A stretch of 25,846 nucleotides of DNA from Micrococcales bacterium UBA2465 (GTDB lineage Bacteria; Actinomycetota; Actinomycetes; Actinomycetales; Microbacteriaceae), in NCBI GenBank assembly GCA_002342255.1, contig DDPP01000005.1, positions 20,428 through 46,273 on the forward strand, given 5' to 3'. The notes beneath the pieces were generated by a model that had not been told where the DNA came from, ran no database searches, and saw only the letters and a program-made list of their open reading frames with translations. This document shows, piece after piece, positions 10,100 through 17,452 of the stretch (position 1 is its first letter; the number at the start of each line of letters is the position of its first letter). Made by a program: the position numbers and the translations under genes.

Positions 10100-10357
10100 T
10101 TAGCCTGTAACAACGGCCTTTAGAAGATCCAACACCTCATCGGCTGAGGGTCCGTCAACCTCAATTTCTATAGTCTCTCCAGCTTTGACACCTAGACTGA
10201 GGATCCCTAGCAGGCTAGCTCCGGAGACCCTTTTACCCGCCTGATTAGTGATAGAGACAGTGTGATTGGCACCCTGCACTAACTTCACGATCTCTGCCGC
10301 TGGCCGCGCATGCAAACCACTTTCACCGCTAACTACGACCAAAGCTGAAACGGTCAA
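10100..10357 (-). CDS. ptsH: HPr-like phosphocarrier protein of the sugar phosphotransferase system
   Basis: HPr carries phosphate from enzyme I to sugar-specific enzyme II. The 85-aa protein has the active-site loop SGLHARPA with H16 as the phosphorylated histidine and R18 behind it. ASLLGILSLG follows, with S48 at the position of the regulatory serine of Bacillus HPr; HPr kinase is generally not found in actinobacteria, so use of this serine is doubtful. The start is TTG at 10357 overlapping the polA stop (TTGA), with GAGG seven bases upstream, indicating translational coupling to polA. No ptsI or enzyme II gene lies in the window. It could serve a PTS encoded elsewhere or a purely regulatory role. 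Confidence 0.93.
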   Translation of the reverse strand: MTVSALVVVSGESGLHARPAAEIVKLVQGANHTVSITNQAGKRVSGASLLGILSLGVKAGETIEIEVDGPSADEVLDLLKAVVTG

Positions 10358-13017
10358 TGGGCCGCCTCGTCCCAGCTCTTACCGACTCCAATACTTACTT
10401 CTAGAGGAACGTCCAATTTAGCCGCTTCGGTCATCCCCTTGATAGCAAGCGACTTTACTTTCTCCAACTCGCCTTTAGCGACTTCAATTACTAGCTCATC
10501 ATGAACCTGAAGGAGAATCCTGCTTTTCATTTTGGCTTCAACCAGTAAATGATCAACTTTGATCATGGCAAGTTTCATAATGTCGGCCGCTGTGCCTTGG
10601 ATTGGAGCATTTAGTGCAGCGCGCCTAGCATTCTCACGAATCGTGAAGATTTTACTATTCAGATCATCGAATGGACGACGCCGGCCGTAAATTGTGGTTG
10701 TGAAGCCGTTAAGTTTGGCATCATCAACCACTTTTGCTAGATAGTTTCTTACTCCACCGAACCTAGCGAAATAATCGGCCATCAACTGTTTGGCGTCAGC
10801 ATTGCTTATTCTAAGTTGCTTGGCAAGACCATATTCGCTCAGTCCGTAGACCAATCCATAAGACATGGCCTTGACTTTGCTACGCATAGCAGAAGTTACT
10901 TCGTCTGGTTGAACGCCGTAAATCCTTGCGCCTACGAATTTATGCAAATCTTCACCGGATTTAAATGCTTCTATCAAACCTGAATCCTGGCTTAGGTGTG
11001 CAAGGATACGCATTTCAATTTGAGAATAGTCCGCGGTCAAAAGTGTTTCGTAATCATCGCCGACTACGAAGGCGTCTCGAATGAGCCGTCCGCGTTCAGT
11101 TCGAACAGGAATGTTTTGCAAATTAGGATTCTCTGAAGAAAGTCGACCGGTTGAAGTTCCAGTTTGAACATAGGTGGTGTGGATGCGACCATCTGATTCG
11201 ACGGTTTTGGAGATTGTTTCGACAATCTGCCTAATCTTTGTTACTTCTCGATGTTGCAGCAACTTCTCTAGGAATGGGTGTCCAGTTTGTTCGAAGAGGG
11301 TAGTCAATGCCTCAGCATTAGTTGAGAACCCGGTTTTCACCTTACTGGTACCCTGCATTCCTAAGTCATCGAACAGCACAGTCTGCAGTTGTTTAGGAGA
11401 GGCTAGGTTAATTTCTTTAGCAATTATCTTGTAACACTCTGAAGCCAATTGTGAAATTTCTTTATCCAATTGCTTGATCAATTTGGTGAGATCCGCCGTA
11501 TTAATGCTTACGCCGACCTGTTCCATTTTTGCTAGTGCTCTGGCCGATGGTAGTTCCACGCTCTTGTAAATGAAATCCTGTTTGCTTTGAACAAGTGTTT
11601 CATTGATCTTTTTGCAGAGTGGATTTAGATACCAAGCTATCGCAGAAAGATCGAGACCATCCTCACCTATCTCCTGCGTTGAGGAAATACTGAGTCCAAG
11701 GAACTCGGAAATTAGCTCTTCAGCACCGAAATTGCGACGCAGAGGGTTTTCGACGTAAGCCATCAACATAGGGTCATCGATTACTGATTCAAGATGTATT
11801 TTCTGATTCAGTAACCAACGCTGGATGCGTTTAGAGTCAAAAATATTTTTGGTCACATCTGACTCAAAAAATTTCCCAAGTTCCTTTTTGTTAGATTTGT
11901 AATCTAAATAAAGTCTTTCTTTATCAGTCGCCAACCCGACCCCAATTAGATCACCCTCGTCAAATACAGGGAATACAGCGACAACTGTTTTGCTCGAAAA
12001 TAACTTCTCTAAAACCTTCTCGCTCAACTCAGTAGCGTTAGGAAGTTCAAGCTGTGTTTGCGCTGCTCCGGTTGTTTCAGCTTGGCTTACTAGCGTGATG
12101 GCTTCAACATTTGCTTTGTCCGAGCGAATTACGCCTAGTCCCTTGAAAACTCTCTCAAGAAGTGACCTAAAATGAAGTTTTGCAAAGGTTGCACGGAGGT
12201 TATCCTCTTCTACGGGTTTCATAGCAAAAGATTCGAATGGCATCCCAATGTCAAGATCTCTAACCAAATGATTTAGTTTTCGGTTTCTAACGGCGAGTTC
12301 TCTATGTTCTCTGAGGCTTTCACCAACCTTGCCGCTGATCTCCTCAGCCGCCTTTAGAATCGAAGCCAAATCACCATATTGCTGCAACCATTTTGCAGCT
12401 GTTTTTGGCCCAACACCTGGAATACCTGGCAGGTTATCGCTGGTTTCGCCAACCAGTGCCGCTAAATCCGGATATTGCTTGGCATGAATTCCATACTTTT
12501 CAACCACTGCGGCGTCATTCATTCGGGCTAAGTTCATTACGCCTTTGACCGGGTACAGTATCGTAACCTCTTCTTGGATCAGCTGGAAGGTGTCTCTGTC
12601 TCCCGACACGATTAAAACTTCAAATCCTTGGGCTGTACCTTGATCCGCCAAGCTAGCGATTATGTCATCAGCCTCATAATTCTCTCGGGTCAAGGTGGTT
12701 ATGTTCATAGCTGCAAGTGCCTCAGTCAGCAACTCTGTTTGACCATTGAACTCAGGTGGCGTTTCACCTCGAGTGCCTTTGTATTCCGGATACTGTTCTG
12801 TGCGGAATGAAACTCGAGACAAATCAAAAGCGACCGCTAAATGGGTTGGTTTTTCGTTGGCAATTATGTTTAACATCATTGAGATGAATCCATGAACCGC
12901 GTTGGTGTGTTGACCATCAGGCGTCTTGAAAGAATCTGGACTTAACGCGTAAAAAGCTCGGAATGCCAAAGAGTGTCCATCGATTAGTAGAAGTGTAGGC
13001 TTACCCTTGCTGGTCAT
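10354..13017 (-). CDS. polA: DNA polymerase I
   Basis: The 887-aa enzyme fills repair gaps and removes RNA primers. Seen: an N-terminal 5' nuclease (D13, FD at 64-65, EADD 115-118, SGDRD 138-142, GETSDN 190-195, then the GIPGVGPKTA helix-hairpin-helix); a middle domain at about 325-470 in which the acidic residues of the 3'-5' proofreading site are not recognisable; and a polymerase domain with motif A DYSQIE (663-668), motif B R712/K716 and Y720, and motif C HDE (839-841). Tyrosine rather than phenylalanine at 720 matches the mycobacterial enzyme, where this residue is linked to weak discrimination against dideoxynucleotides. The ATG at 13017 has no Shine-Dalgarno and has TAGGCT six bases before it. 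The stop overlaps the HPr start. Confidence 0.98.
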   Translation of the reverse strand: MTSKGKPTLLLIDGHSLAFRAFYALSPDSFKTPDGQHTNAVHGFISMMLNIIANEKPTHLAVAFDLSRVSFRTEQYPEYKGTRGETPPEFNGQTELLTEALAAMNITTLTRENYEADDIIASLADQGTAQGFEVLIVSGDRDTFQLIQEEVTILYPVKGVMNLARMNDAAVVEKYGIHAKQYPDLAALVGETSDNLPGIPGVGPKTAAKWLQQYGDLASILKAAEEISGKVGESLREHRELAVRNRKLNHLVRDLDIGMPFESFAMKPVEEDNLRATFAKLHFRSLLERVFKGLGVIRSDKANVEAITLVSQAETTGAAQTQLELPNATELSEKVLEKLFSSKTVVAVFPVFDEGDLIGVGLATDKERLYLDYKSNKKELGKFFESDVTKNIFDSKRIQRWLLNQKIHLESVIDDPMLMAYVENPLRRNFGAEELISEFLGLSISSTQEIGEDGLDLSAIAWYLNPLCKKINETLVQSKQDFIYKSVELPSARALAKMEQVGVSINTADLTKLIKQLDKEISQLASECYKIIAKEINLASPKQLQTVLFDDLGMQGTSKVKTGFSTNAEALTTLFEQTGHPFLEKLLQHREVTKIRQIVETISKTVESDGRIHTTYVQTGTSTGRLSSENPNLQNIPVRTERGRLIRDAFVVGDDYETLLTADYSQIEMRILAHLSQDSGLIEAFKSGEDLHKFVGARIYGVQPDEVTSAMRSKVKAMSYGLVYGLSEYGLAKQLRISNADAKQLMADYFARFGGVRNYLAKVVDDAKLNGFTTTIYGRRRPFDDLNSKIFTIRENARRAALNAPIQGTAADIMKLAMIKVDHLLVEAKMKSRILLQVHDELVIEVAKGELEKVKSLAIKGMTEAAKLDVPLEVSIGVGKSWDEAAH

Positions 13018-13035
13018 GTTGTAAGCCTAACTTGG
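13018..13035 (-). promoter_or_regulatory. Candidate leaderless promoter of polA
   Basis: The minus strand reads CCAAGTTAGGCTTA (13022-13035), four more bases (CAAC), then the polA ATG. TAGGCT (13024-13029) fits the -10 pattern TAnnnT, six bases from the ATG. The 14-base sequence is identical to that before coaE and in the same register. There is no Shine-Dalgarno, so a leaderless transcript is inferred. Confidence 0.5.
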
Positions 13036-13057
13036 CCTAAAGCCAAGTTTGATCAAA
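13029..13057. promoter_or_regulatory. Two adjacent palindromes between divergent polA and thioesterase genes
   Basis: AACTTGGC (13029-13036) and GCCAAGTT (13042-13049) form a perfect eight-base inverted repeat around a five-base spacer. The ten-base palindrome TTTGATCAAA (13048-13057) directly adjoins it. The first repeat overlaps the -10 candidate of polA and the second touches the ribosome-binding site of the thioesterase gene. Neither arm is followed by a T-run, and between divergent genes a terminator makes no sense, so an operator is the likelier reading. Confidence 0.4.
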
Positions 13058-13066
13058 GGAAAGCGT

Positions 13067-13486
13067 ATGTCTGAGCCAATGCACGAGGACGTAGTCAAGT
13101 GGCTAGAATCCAGAGGAGTTGGAGAACTAGCTGAGAAAATGGGCATAAAAGTTCTCTCGATGTCTGCCCAAGGTGGCGTGGCAACCATGCCTGCTGAAGG
13201 CAACCGACAACCGCTGGGGATAGTTCATGGTGGTGCTTATGTGGTCATCGCCGAAACCTTAGGTAGCGGCTGTGCCAATGTTGCAGCCGGTCAAGGTCGC
13301 CACGCTGTCGGCATTGAAATAAATGCCTCACACACTAAGAGCTGTAGTTCAGGACTTATCACTGCAACTGCCAAGGCGATAAACATTGGAAAAAACTTGA
13401 CGACCCATGAGGTAGTTGTAACCGATGAGGCTGGAAACAGACTTTCAACGGTAAGAATCACTAACTTTCTAAGAGATAATCGCTAG
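13067..13486 (+). CDS. Hotdog-fold thioesterase (PaaI/YdiI-like)
   Basis: The 139-aa protein belongs to the small hotdog acyl-CoA thioesterases. Seen: LGIVHGGAYVVIAETLGS, where the HGG loop and the downstream Glu form the usual active site; a central strand pair (AVGIEINASHTKS); and a C-terminal VRITNFLRDNR. Members hydrolyse aromatic or other acyl-CoA thioesters (such as phenylacetyl-CoA degradation intermediates or DHNA-CoA in menaquinone synthesis). The substrate cannot be told from this sequence and no pathway neighbours help. The ATG at 13067 has AAAGGA six bases upstream; a TTG 18 bases earlier is rejected. The gene is divergent from polA and its TAG stop shares the bases CTAG with the stop of pdtaR. 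Confidence 0.88.
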   Translation: MSEPMHEDVVKWLESRGVGELAEKMGIKVLSMSAQGGVATMPAEGNRQPLGIVHGGAYVVIAETLGSGCANVAAGQGRHAVGIEINASHTKSCSSGLITATAKAINIGKNLTTHEVVVTDEAGNRLSTVRITNFLRDNR

Positions 13487-14061
13487 TTGCTACCTAATTG
13501 CTCAATTACCGTCTGTGCAACCTGCTTCATGGTTAATCGTCGGTCCATCGAAGCCTTCTGAATCCAGCGGAAAGCTTCCGGCTCATTCAGCTGCATTTGC
13601 TCTGTAAGAAGGGCTTTGGCACGTTCCACGAGTTTTCTGGTTTCGAGTTTCTCGTTTACTTCTTCAATTTCAGCTTCTTGTCGAAGAATTCTCTCCTGAA
13701 GTGAAAGTGCTATCCGCAAAGCTGGAATCAAATTGCTTGGATTGAACGGCTTGACAACATAGTTATAGACTCCAGCTTCGCTGGCTCGATCAATCAAGTC
13801 CGGAGAGCTAAAAGCAGTCAATAAAACAACTGGAATCTTATGCTCTCTGAGTGCTTCGGCTGCCATCAGCCCATCCGTACCAGGCATCTTAATGTCCATT
13901 AGAACCAAATCAGGTTTAAGTTCTAGAGCCAATCTGATTGCTTCCTGGCCATCTCCGGCCTGCCCAACGCAGTCGAATCCAGCCTCGGTCAAAGTTTCAA
14001 CGATGTCTAGACGGATGATAGCCTCATCCTCTGCAACCACTACTCTAGGTGACCTAATCAT
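13483..14061 (-). CDS. pdtaR: ANTAR-domain response regulator (PdtaR type)
   Basis: The 192-aa protein has a receiver domain (acidic pair E11/D12, phospho-acceptor D56 in LVLMDIKMPG, T82, K104 in VVKPFN), a coiled linker (about 120-140) and a C-terminal ANTAR domain (LVERAKALLTEQMQLNEPEAFRWI ends the first helices). ANTAR proteins bind paired RNA hairpins and act as antiterminators; in mycobacteria PdtaR works with the kinase PdtaS. No histidine kinase gene lies nearby, so its partner must be elsewhere. The ATG at 14061 has no Shine-Dalgarno but TATGGT lies six bases before it, a leaderless-type promoter. It diverges from the tRNA-Leu gene and converges on the thioesterase gene, with four shared bases at the stop codons. 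Confidence 0.94.
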   Translation of the reverse strand: MIRSPRVVVAEDEAIIRLDIVETLTEAGFDCVGQAGDGQEAIRLALELKPDLVLMDIKMPGTDGLMAAEALREHKIPVVLLTAFSSPDLIDRASEAGVYNYVVKPFNPSNLIPALRIALSLQERILRQEAEIEEVNEKLETRKLVERAKALLTEQMQLNEPEAFRWIQKASMDRRLTMKQVAQTVIEQLGSN

Positions 14062-14110
14062 AGGATTACCATACTCGTTATAAATGGTTTAGACTCTTAT
14101 TTTGTTGCTT
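14062..14110. promoter_or_regulatory. Divergent promoter region between pdtaR and tRNA-Leu
   Basis: On the plus strand TTACCA (14066-14071) and TAGACT (14090-14095), 18 bases apart, are a plausible -35/-10 pair, leaving 15 bases before the tRNA. On the minus strand TATGGT (14068-14073) is the -10 candidate for pdtaR, six bases before its ATG. The two candidates physically overlap, so the polymerases could exclude each other. Both boxes match only partly and are judged by eye. Confidence 0.4.
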
Positions 14111-14196
14111 GCCGAAGTGGCGAAATGGCAGACGCGGAGCACTCAAAATGCTTTGCTCGAAAGGGCGTGTGGGTTCGACTCCCACCTTCGGCACCA
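14111..14196 (+). tRNA. tRNA-Leu (anticodon CAA)
   Basis: A complete cloverleaf can be drawn. The acceptor stem pairs GCCGAAG (14111-14117) with CTTCGGC (14186-14192), followed by A and an encoded CCA (14194-14196). The D stem is GCG/CGC. The anticodon stem GAGCA/TGCTT encloses loop CTCAAAA, giving anticodon CAA, which reads the leucine codon UUG. A long variable arm (GCTC-GAAA-GGGC) confirms a class II tRNA. The T arm is GTGGG-TTCGACT-CCCAC. A perfect hairpin follows six bases later as terminator. Confidence 0.97.
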
Positions 14197-14201
14197 AAAC
14201 T

Positions 14202-14224
14202 GAGACCTAGTCCAACTAGGTCTC
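14202..14224. terminator. Bidirectional terminator between tRNA-Leu and pyk
   Basis: GAGACCTAG (14202-14210) and CTAGGTCTC (14216-14224) form a perfect nine-base-pair stem with a five-base loop TCCAA. On the plus strand it is followed by TTTCAA. On the minus strand it is followed by AGTTTTGG. It starts six bases after the tRNA CCA and lies ten bases after the pyk stop, so it can serve both converging transcripts, including the end of the long priA-to-pyk run. Confidence 0.82.
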
Positions 14225-14233
14225 TTTCAACAT

Positions 14234-15676
14234 CTAGCGATTATATGCAGGGACAATTCCGTTTTTAGCATCGCCAACTCGGTGGACACGGAGTGAGTTT
14301 GTAGATCCAGGAATACCTGGTGGGGTTCCAGCAACTACAACAACTTCGTCACCGATTTCGGCAATCTTCTCGCCCAATAGAATCTCATCAACTTGCAAAA
14401 TCATTGCATCCGTGTGAGTGACAGTTTCTACCAGGTAAACATTTGAACCCCAAACCATAGACAATCTTTTTAAAGTATCTTCGTTTGGTGTGAAAGCAAC
14501 AATCGGAATCTGGTGGCGAAGTCTTGAGACTCTTCTCAATGAGTCACCACTTTCGGTGAACACACAGATGAACTTCGAATCCAAAAGCTCAGCAATTTCG
14601 GCTGCTGCAAGTGTTACAGCTCCGCCATGGGTGTGTGGTTTGGTGCCAAGTCCAGGTATTCTGTCCAAACCGTTTTCTTCAGTCGATTCAATGATGCTGG
14701 CCATGGCTGAAACTGTTTCAACCGGGTATTTTCCGACAGAGGTTTCCCCTGAAAGCATTAGGCAATCAGCGCCATCCAGAACGGCGTTCGCCACATCGCT
14801 AGCTTCGGCCCGAGTAGGCCTCGAAGCATCAATCATTGACTCGAGCATTTGTGTTGCGACAATAACCGGTTTAGCCCAACGCCTGGAAAGTTCTATCGCC
14901 CGCTTTTGCACCAGTGGCACTTGCCAGAATGGCAATTCAACACCAAGATCTCCCCTGGCTACCATTACTCCATCAAATGCATCTATGATCTCCTCCAAGG
15001 CTTCAACTGCCTGTGGCTTTTCGATCTTTGCGATGACTGGAAGAGCTCTTCCTTCTTCATTCATAATTTCGTGGACACGATTTATGTCTGATGCATTTCT
15101 CACGAAAGATAGAGCAATCATGTCAACGCCCAAATGGAGGGCCCAGCGAAGATCATCCTCGTCTTTCTCACTCAGAGCGGGGACGTTTACTGCAACCCCT
15201 GGCAGATTGATTCCCTTGTTATTGCTAATTACTCCAGCTACCTCAACTACAGTTGTCACGGTAGTATCGCTAACTTCGGTTGCTCGCAAACCCACTTTTC
15301 CATCATCGATTAGCAAAGTGTCACCAACTTTGACATCTCCAGGTAACCCCTTAAAAGTTGTTGAACAAATCTCTTGGTTTCCCTGAATGTCATCGGTAGT
15401 TATTTTGAAGATGTCGCCTTTTGCCAAAGTAACTGGACCGCCCGAAAATTTGCCTAGGCGAATCTTTGGTCCTTGCAAGTCAACGAAGATTCCTAACGGC
15501 TTTCCAGCATCTTCAGCAGCCTGACGAACTGTCCGGTAAATTTCTTCGTGCACCTCATGGCTACCATGGCTCAAGTTCATGCGAGCCACATCCACCCCAG
15601 CGTCTATTATGGCCCTGATGCTCTCATAGGTAGAAGTTGCCGGTCCAAGGGTGGCGATGATTTTAGCTCTTCTCAT
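14234..15676 (-). CDS. pyk: Pyruvate kinase
   Basis: Pyruvate kinase converts phosphoenolpyruvate and ADP to pyruvate and ATP, the last step of glycolysis. The 480-aa product begins MRRAKIIATLGPAT and shows the substrate and metal site motifs ARMNLSHGSHE (31-41), DLQGPKIRLG, AKIEK with the catalytic lysine, MVARGDLGVELP and MLESMI..PTRAEASDVANAVLDG, and then the C-terminal regulatory domain. I choose the ATG at 15676 over a codon 36 bases upstream because GAGGAA sits four bases before it and the amino end matches the family. This start lies inside lgt (14-base overlap), so translation is likely coupled. It is the last gene before the bidirectional terminator. Confidence 0.97.
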   Translation of the reverse strand: MRRAKIIATLGPATSTYESIRAIIDAGVDVARMNLSHGSHEVHEEIYRTVRQAAEDAGKPLGIFVDLQGPKIRLGKFSGGPVTLAKGDIFKITTDDIQGNQEICSTTFKGLPGDVKVGDTLLIDDGKVGLRATEVSDTTVTTVVEVAGVISNNKGINLPGVAVNVPALSEKDEDDLRWALHLGVDMIALSFVRNASDINRVHEIMNEEGRALPVIAKIEKPQAVEALEEIIDAFDGVMVARGDLGVELPFWQVPLVQKRAIELSRRWAKPVIVATQMLESMIDASRPTRAEASDVANAVLDGADCLMLSGETSVGKYPVETVSAMASIIESTEENGLDRIPGLGTKPHTHGGAVTLAAAEIAELLDSKFICVFTESGDSLRRVSRLRHQIPIVAFTPNEDTLKRLSMVWGSNVYLVETVTHTDAMILQVDEILLGEKIAEIGDEVVVVAGTPPGIPGSTNSLRVHRVGDAKNGIVPAYNR

Positions 15677-16670
15677 TAGTTTCCTCGTTTGTGGTTTTAA
15701 CTTCGGCTTCAAAGTTCGATGTCTTTTCAGATGCTTCGTGCTCTGATTCTTTTACTGATTCCAGAGTATTTTCTTGAGCCTCGATCTTTTCACTGACTGG
15801 CTTTGGGTAACCAGGGAGATACCCGGTGTCCTCTCTTCCAGTATGTTTGACCGTCTGAACTAGGAAAAGCGCTAGACCGACAAGAGCACCCAGCAGCGCA
15901 GACCACTGATTGGTTCTCAAACCAAGGAAGATGTCAGCCGGGTCAAGGCGAATTGACTCGATCATAAATCGTCCGATGCCATACCAGACCAAGTAAAGAG
16001 CAAACATTCGGCCCCAGCGAAGGTTGAAGAATCTTTCAATGACGAGAAGGACGAGTATTCCTAGCAGTGACCAAAGGGATTCATACAAAAACGTTGGGTG
16101 AAAGGTGACACCCGCAGGTAACCCAGTCGGGTAGTAAGGATTGGTAATTGGTATCTCGAGCCCCCAAGGTAAATCCGTTGGTGCCCCGAACAATTCCTGA
16201 TTGAAGTAGTTTCCGAATCTACCGATTGCCTGGGCAGCTAAAAGACCTGGGACAACCGCATCGGCGAAGGTAAGAAACCTGATGCCAACTGGTCTCATGC
16301 CAATGGCTTTAATCTCAACTTGGCAAGCGATGTATGCTCCGAGTGCGCCGAAGATGATAGCGCCATAAATGGCTAAGCCACCCTCCCAGAGCCTGAACAT
16401 GGAAACCCAGTCTTTGCCAGGACCAAAGTAATCGTTGAAGTGAGTAAGGACGTGAAATAATCTTCCACCGATGATGCCTAGCGGAACTGCCCAGATGGCT
16501 ATGTCTACTGCATATCCAGCTTTCATCCCCCAGGCTCTTAGTCTGCCAGCTGCGAATACAGTTGCGATTACGATACCTAGCAGAATGAATAGAGCGTAGA
16601 AGTGAACTAAAAAGGGACCTAGTTGAAAGTCACTAATTGTTGGTGAGGGAATCGAACCGAAGTAGCTCAC
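15663..16670 (-). CDS. lgt: Prolipoprotein diacylglyceryl transferase
   Basis: Lgt moves a diacylglyceryl group from phosphatidylglycerol to the lipobox cysteine of prolipoproteins in the cytoplasmic membrane. The 335-aa protein has about seven hydrophobic segments and the family signature GRFGNYFNQELFG (150-162), plus WEGGLAIYG (95-103), HPTFLYESL (191-199) and GRFMIESIR (233-241). From about residue 278 a soluble tail of roughly 58 residues, rich in Glu, Lys, Ser and Thr, follows the last membrane segment; such tails are common in actinobacterial Lgt but poorly conserved. The GTG start at 16670 overlaps the trpA stop (GTGA). The 3' end overlaps the pyk start. Its position after trpA is conserved in actinobacteria such as Mycobacterium. 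Confidence 0.97.
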   Translation of the reverse strand: MSYFGSIPSPTISDFQLGPFLVHFYALFILLGIVIATVFAAGRLRAWGMKAGYAVDIAIWAVPLGIIGGRLFHVLTHFNDYFGPGKDWVSMFRLWEGGLAIYGAIIFGALGAYIACQVEIKAIGMRPVGIRFLTFADAVVPGLLAAQAIGRFGNYFNQELFGAPTDLPWGLEIPITNPYYPTGLPAGVTFHPTFLYESLWSLLGILVLLVIERFFNLRWGRMFALYLVWYGIGRFMIESIRLDPADIFLGLRTNQWSALLGALVGLALFLVQTVKHTGREDTGYLPGYPKPVSEKIEAQENTLESVKESEHEASEKTSNFEAEVKTTNEETNEKS

Positions 16671-17452
16671 TTTTGAGCACCTGCTTTCAAAGATTTTACG
16701 GTTTTACGCAAATTGTCAATGCCGCCTGTGTTGAAGGCATTGATGATGGCACTGCCAACGATGGCACCGTCCGAATAGGAGTTTACTTCAGCAACCTGAA
16801 CTCCACTTGAAATACCAATACCAACACAGACGGGTGTCTGACTCCCGGCAGCTTTGATTCCTGACACTACAGCCCTAGCCTTAGCATCCAAATCCTCACG
16901 AGCCCCAGTTATACCCATGGTTGAGACTGCATATACGAATCCTCGACTTAGCTCGGCGGCCTTGGCAAGTCGTTGTTGGGATGATGATGGAGTTGCCATA
17001 AAGACTCGATCCAAATTCAGTTGGTCCGAGACGGCCAACCATTGCCCAGCTTCATCGGGAATCAAATCGGGGGTAATTAAACCAGCCGCTCCAGATTCTT
17101 TGAGATCTTTTGCGAAGCGCTCCACCCCATATTGAATAATGGGGTTCCAATAGCTCATAACCAAAACTGGCTTGTCTGAGAGTTCTTTAATTCTCTTGAT
17201 AACCTCAAATACCTGTGAAAGTTTGAAGCCATTCGCCAGAGCGGTTTCAGTAGCCTGTTGAATAACCAGTCCATCCATAACTGGATCGCTATATGGCACA
17301 CCTAGTTCTAAGACATCAACTCCCGAATCCAACATTGCCAGACAGGCTTCGACAGAGTCAGCTAAGGTTGGGTAGCCCGCCGGGAAGTAACCAATCAACA
17401 CCGATTGATTAGTGGCACGAATCTCTCTGATTAGATTTGCTGTGCTAGCCAT
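16667..17452 (-). CDS. trpA: Tryptophan synthase alpha subunit
   Basis: TrpA cleaves indole-3-glycerol phosphate to indole and glyceraldehyde 3-phosphate and passes the indole to TrpB through the complex. The 261-aa TIM barrel is of normal size. Both catalytic residues are in place: E49 in VLELGVPYSDP and D60 in PVMDG. The phosphate-binding end GIGISSG and the loop AVSTMGITGAR are also visible. The ATG at 17452 shares one base with the trpB stop (TAATG), so the two subunits of the complex are translated in a coupled way. The end overlaps lgt. Confidence 0.97.
   Translation of the reverse strand: MASTANLIREIRATNQSVLIGYFPAGYPTLADSVEACLAMLDSGVDVLELGVPYSDPVMDGLVIQQATETALANGFKLSQVFEVIKRIKELSDKPVLVMSYWNPIIQYGVERFAKDLKESGAAGLITPDLIPDEAGQWLAVSDQLNLDRVFMATPSSSQQRLAKAAELSRGFVYAVSTMGITGAREDLDAKARAVVSGIKAAGSQTPVCVGIGISSGVQVAEVNSYSDGAIVGSAIINAFNTGGIDNLRKTVKSLKAGAQK

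Noticed and set aside
13049..13066. TTG start six codons upstream for the thioesterase
   Set aside because: It falls in the palindrome region and would place the AAAGGA ribosome-binding site inside the coding sequence.
14490..15386. Long open frame of 298 codons on the plus strand opposite pyk
   Set aside because: It lies wholly antisense to a clear pyruvate kinase gene, its translation resembles no protein family, and no start context supports it.
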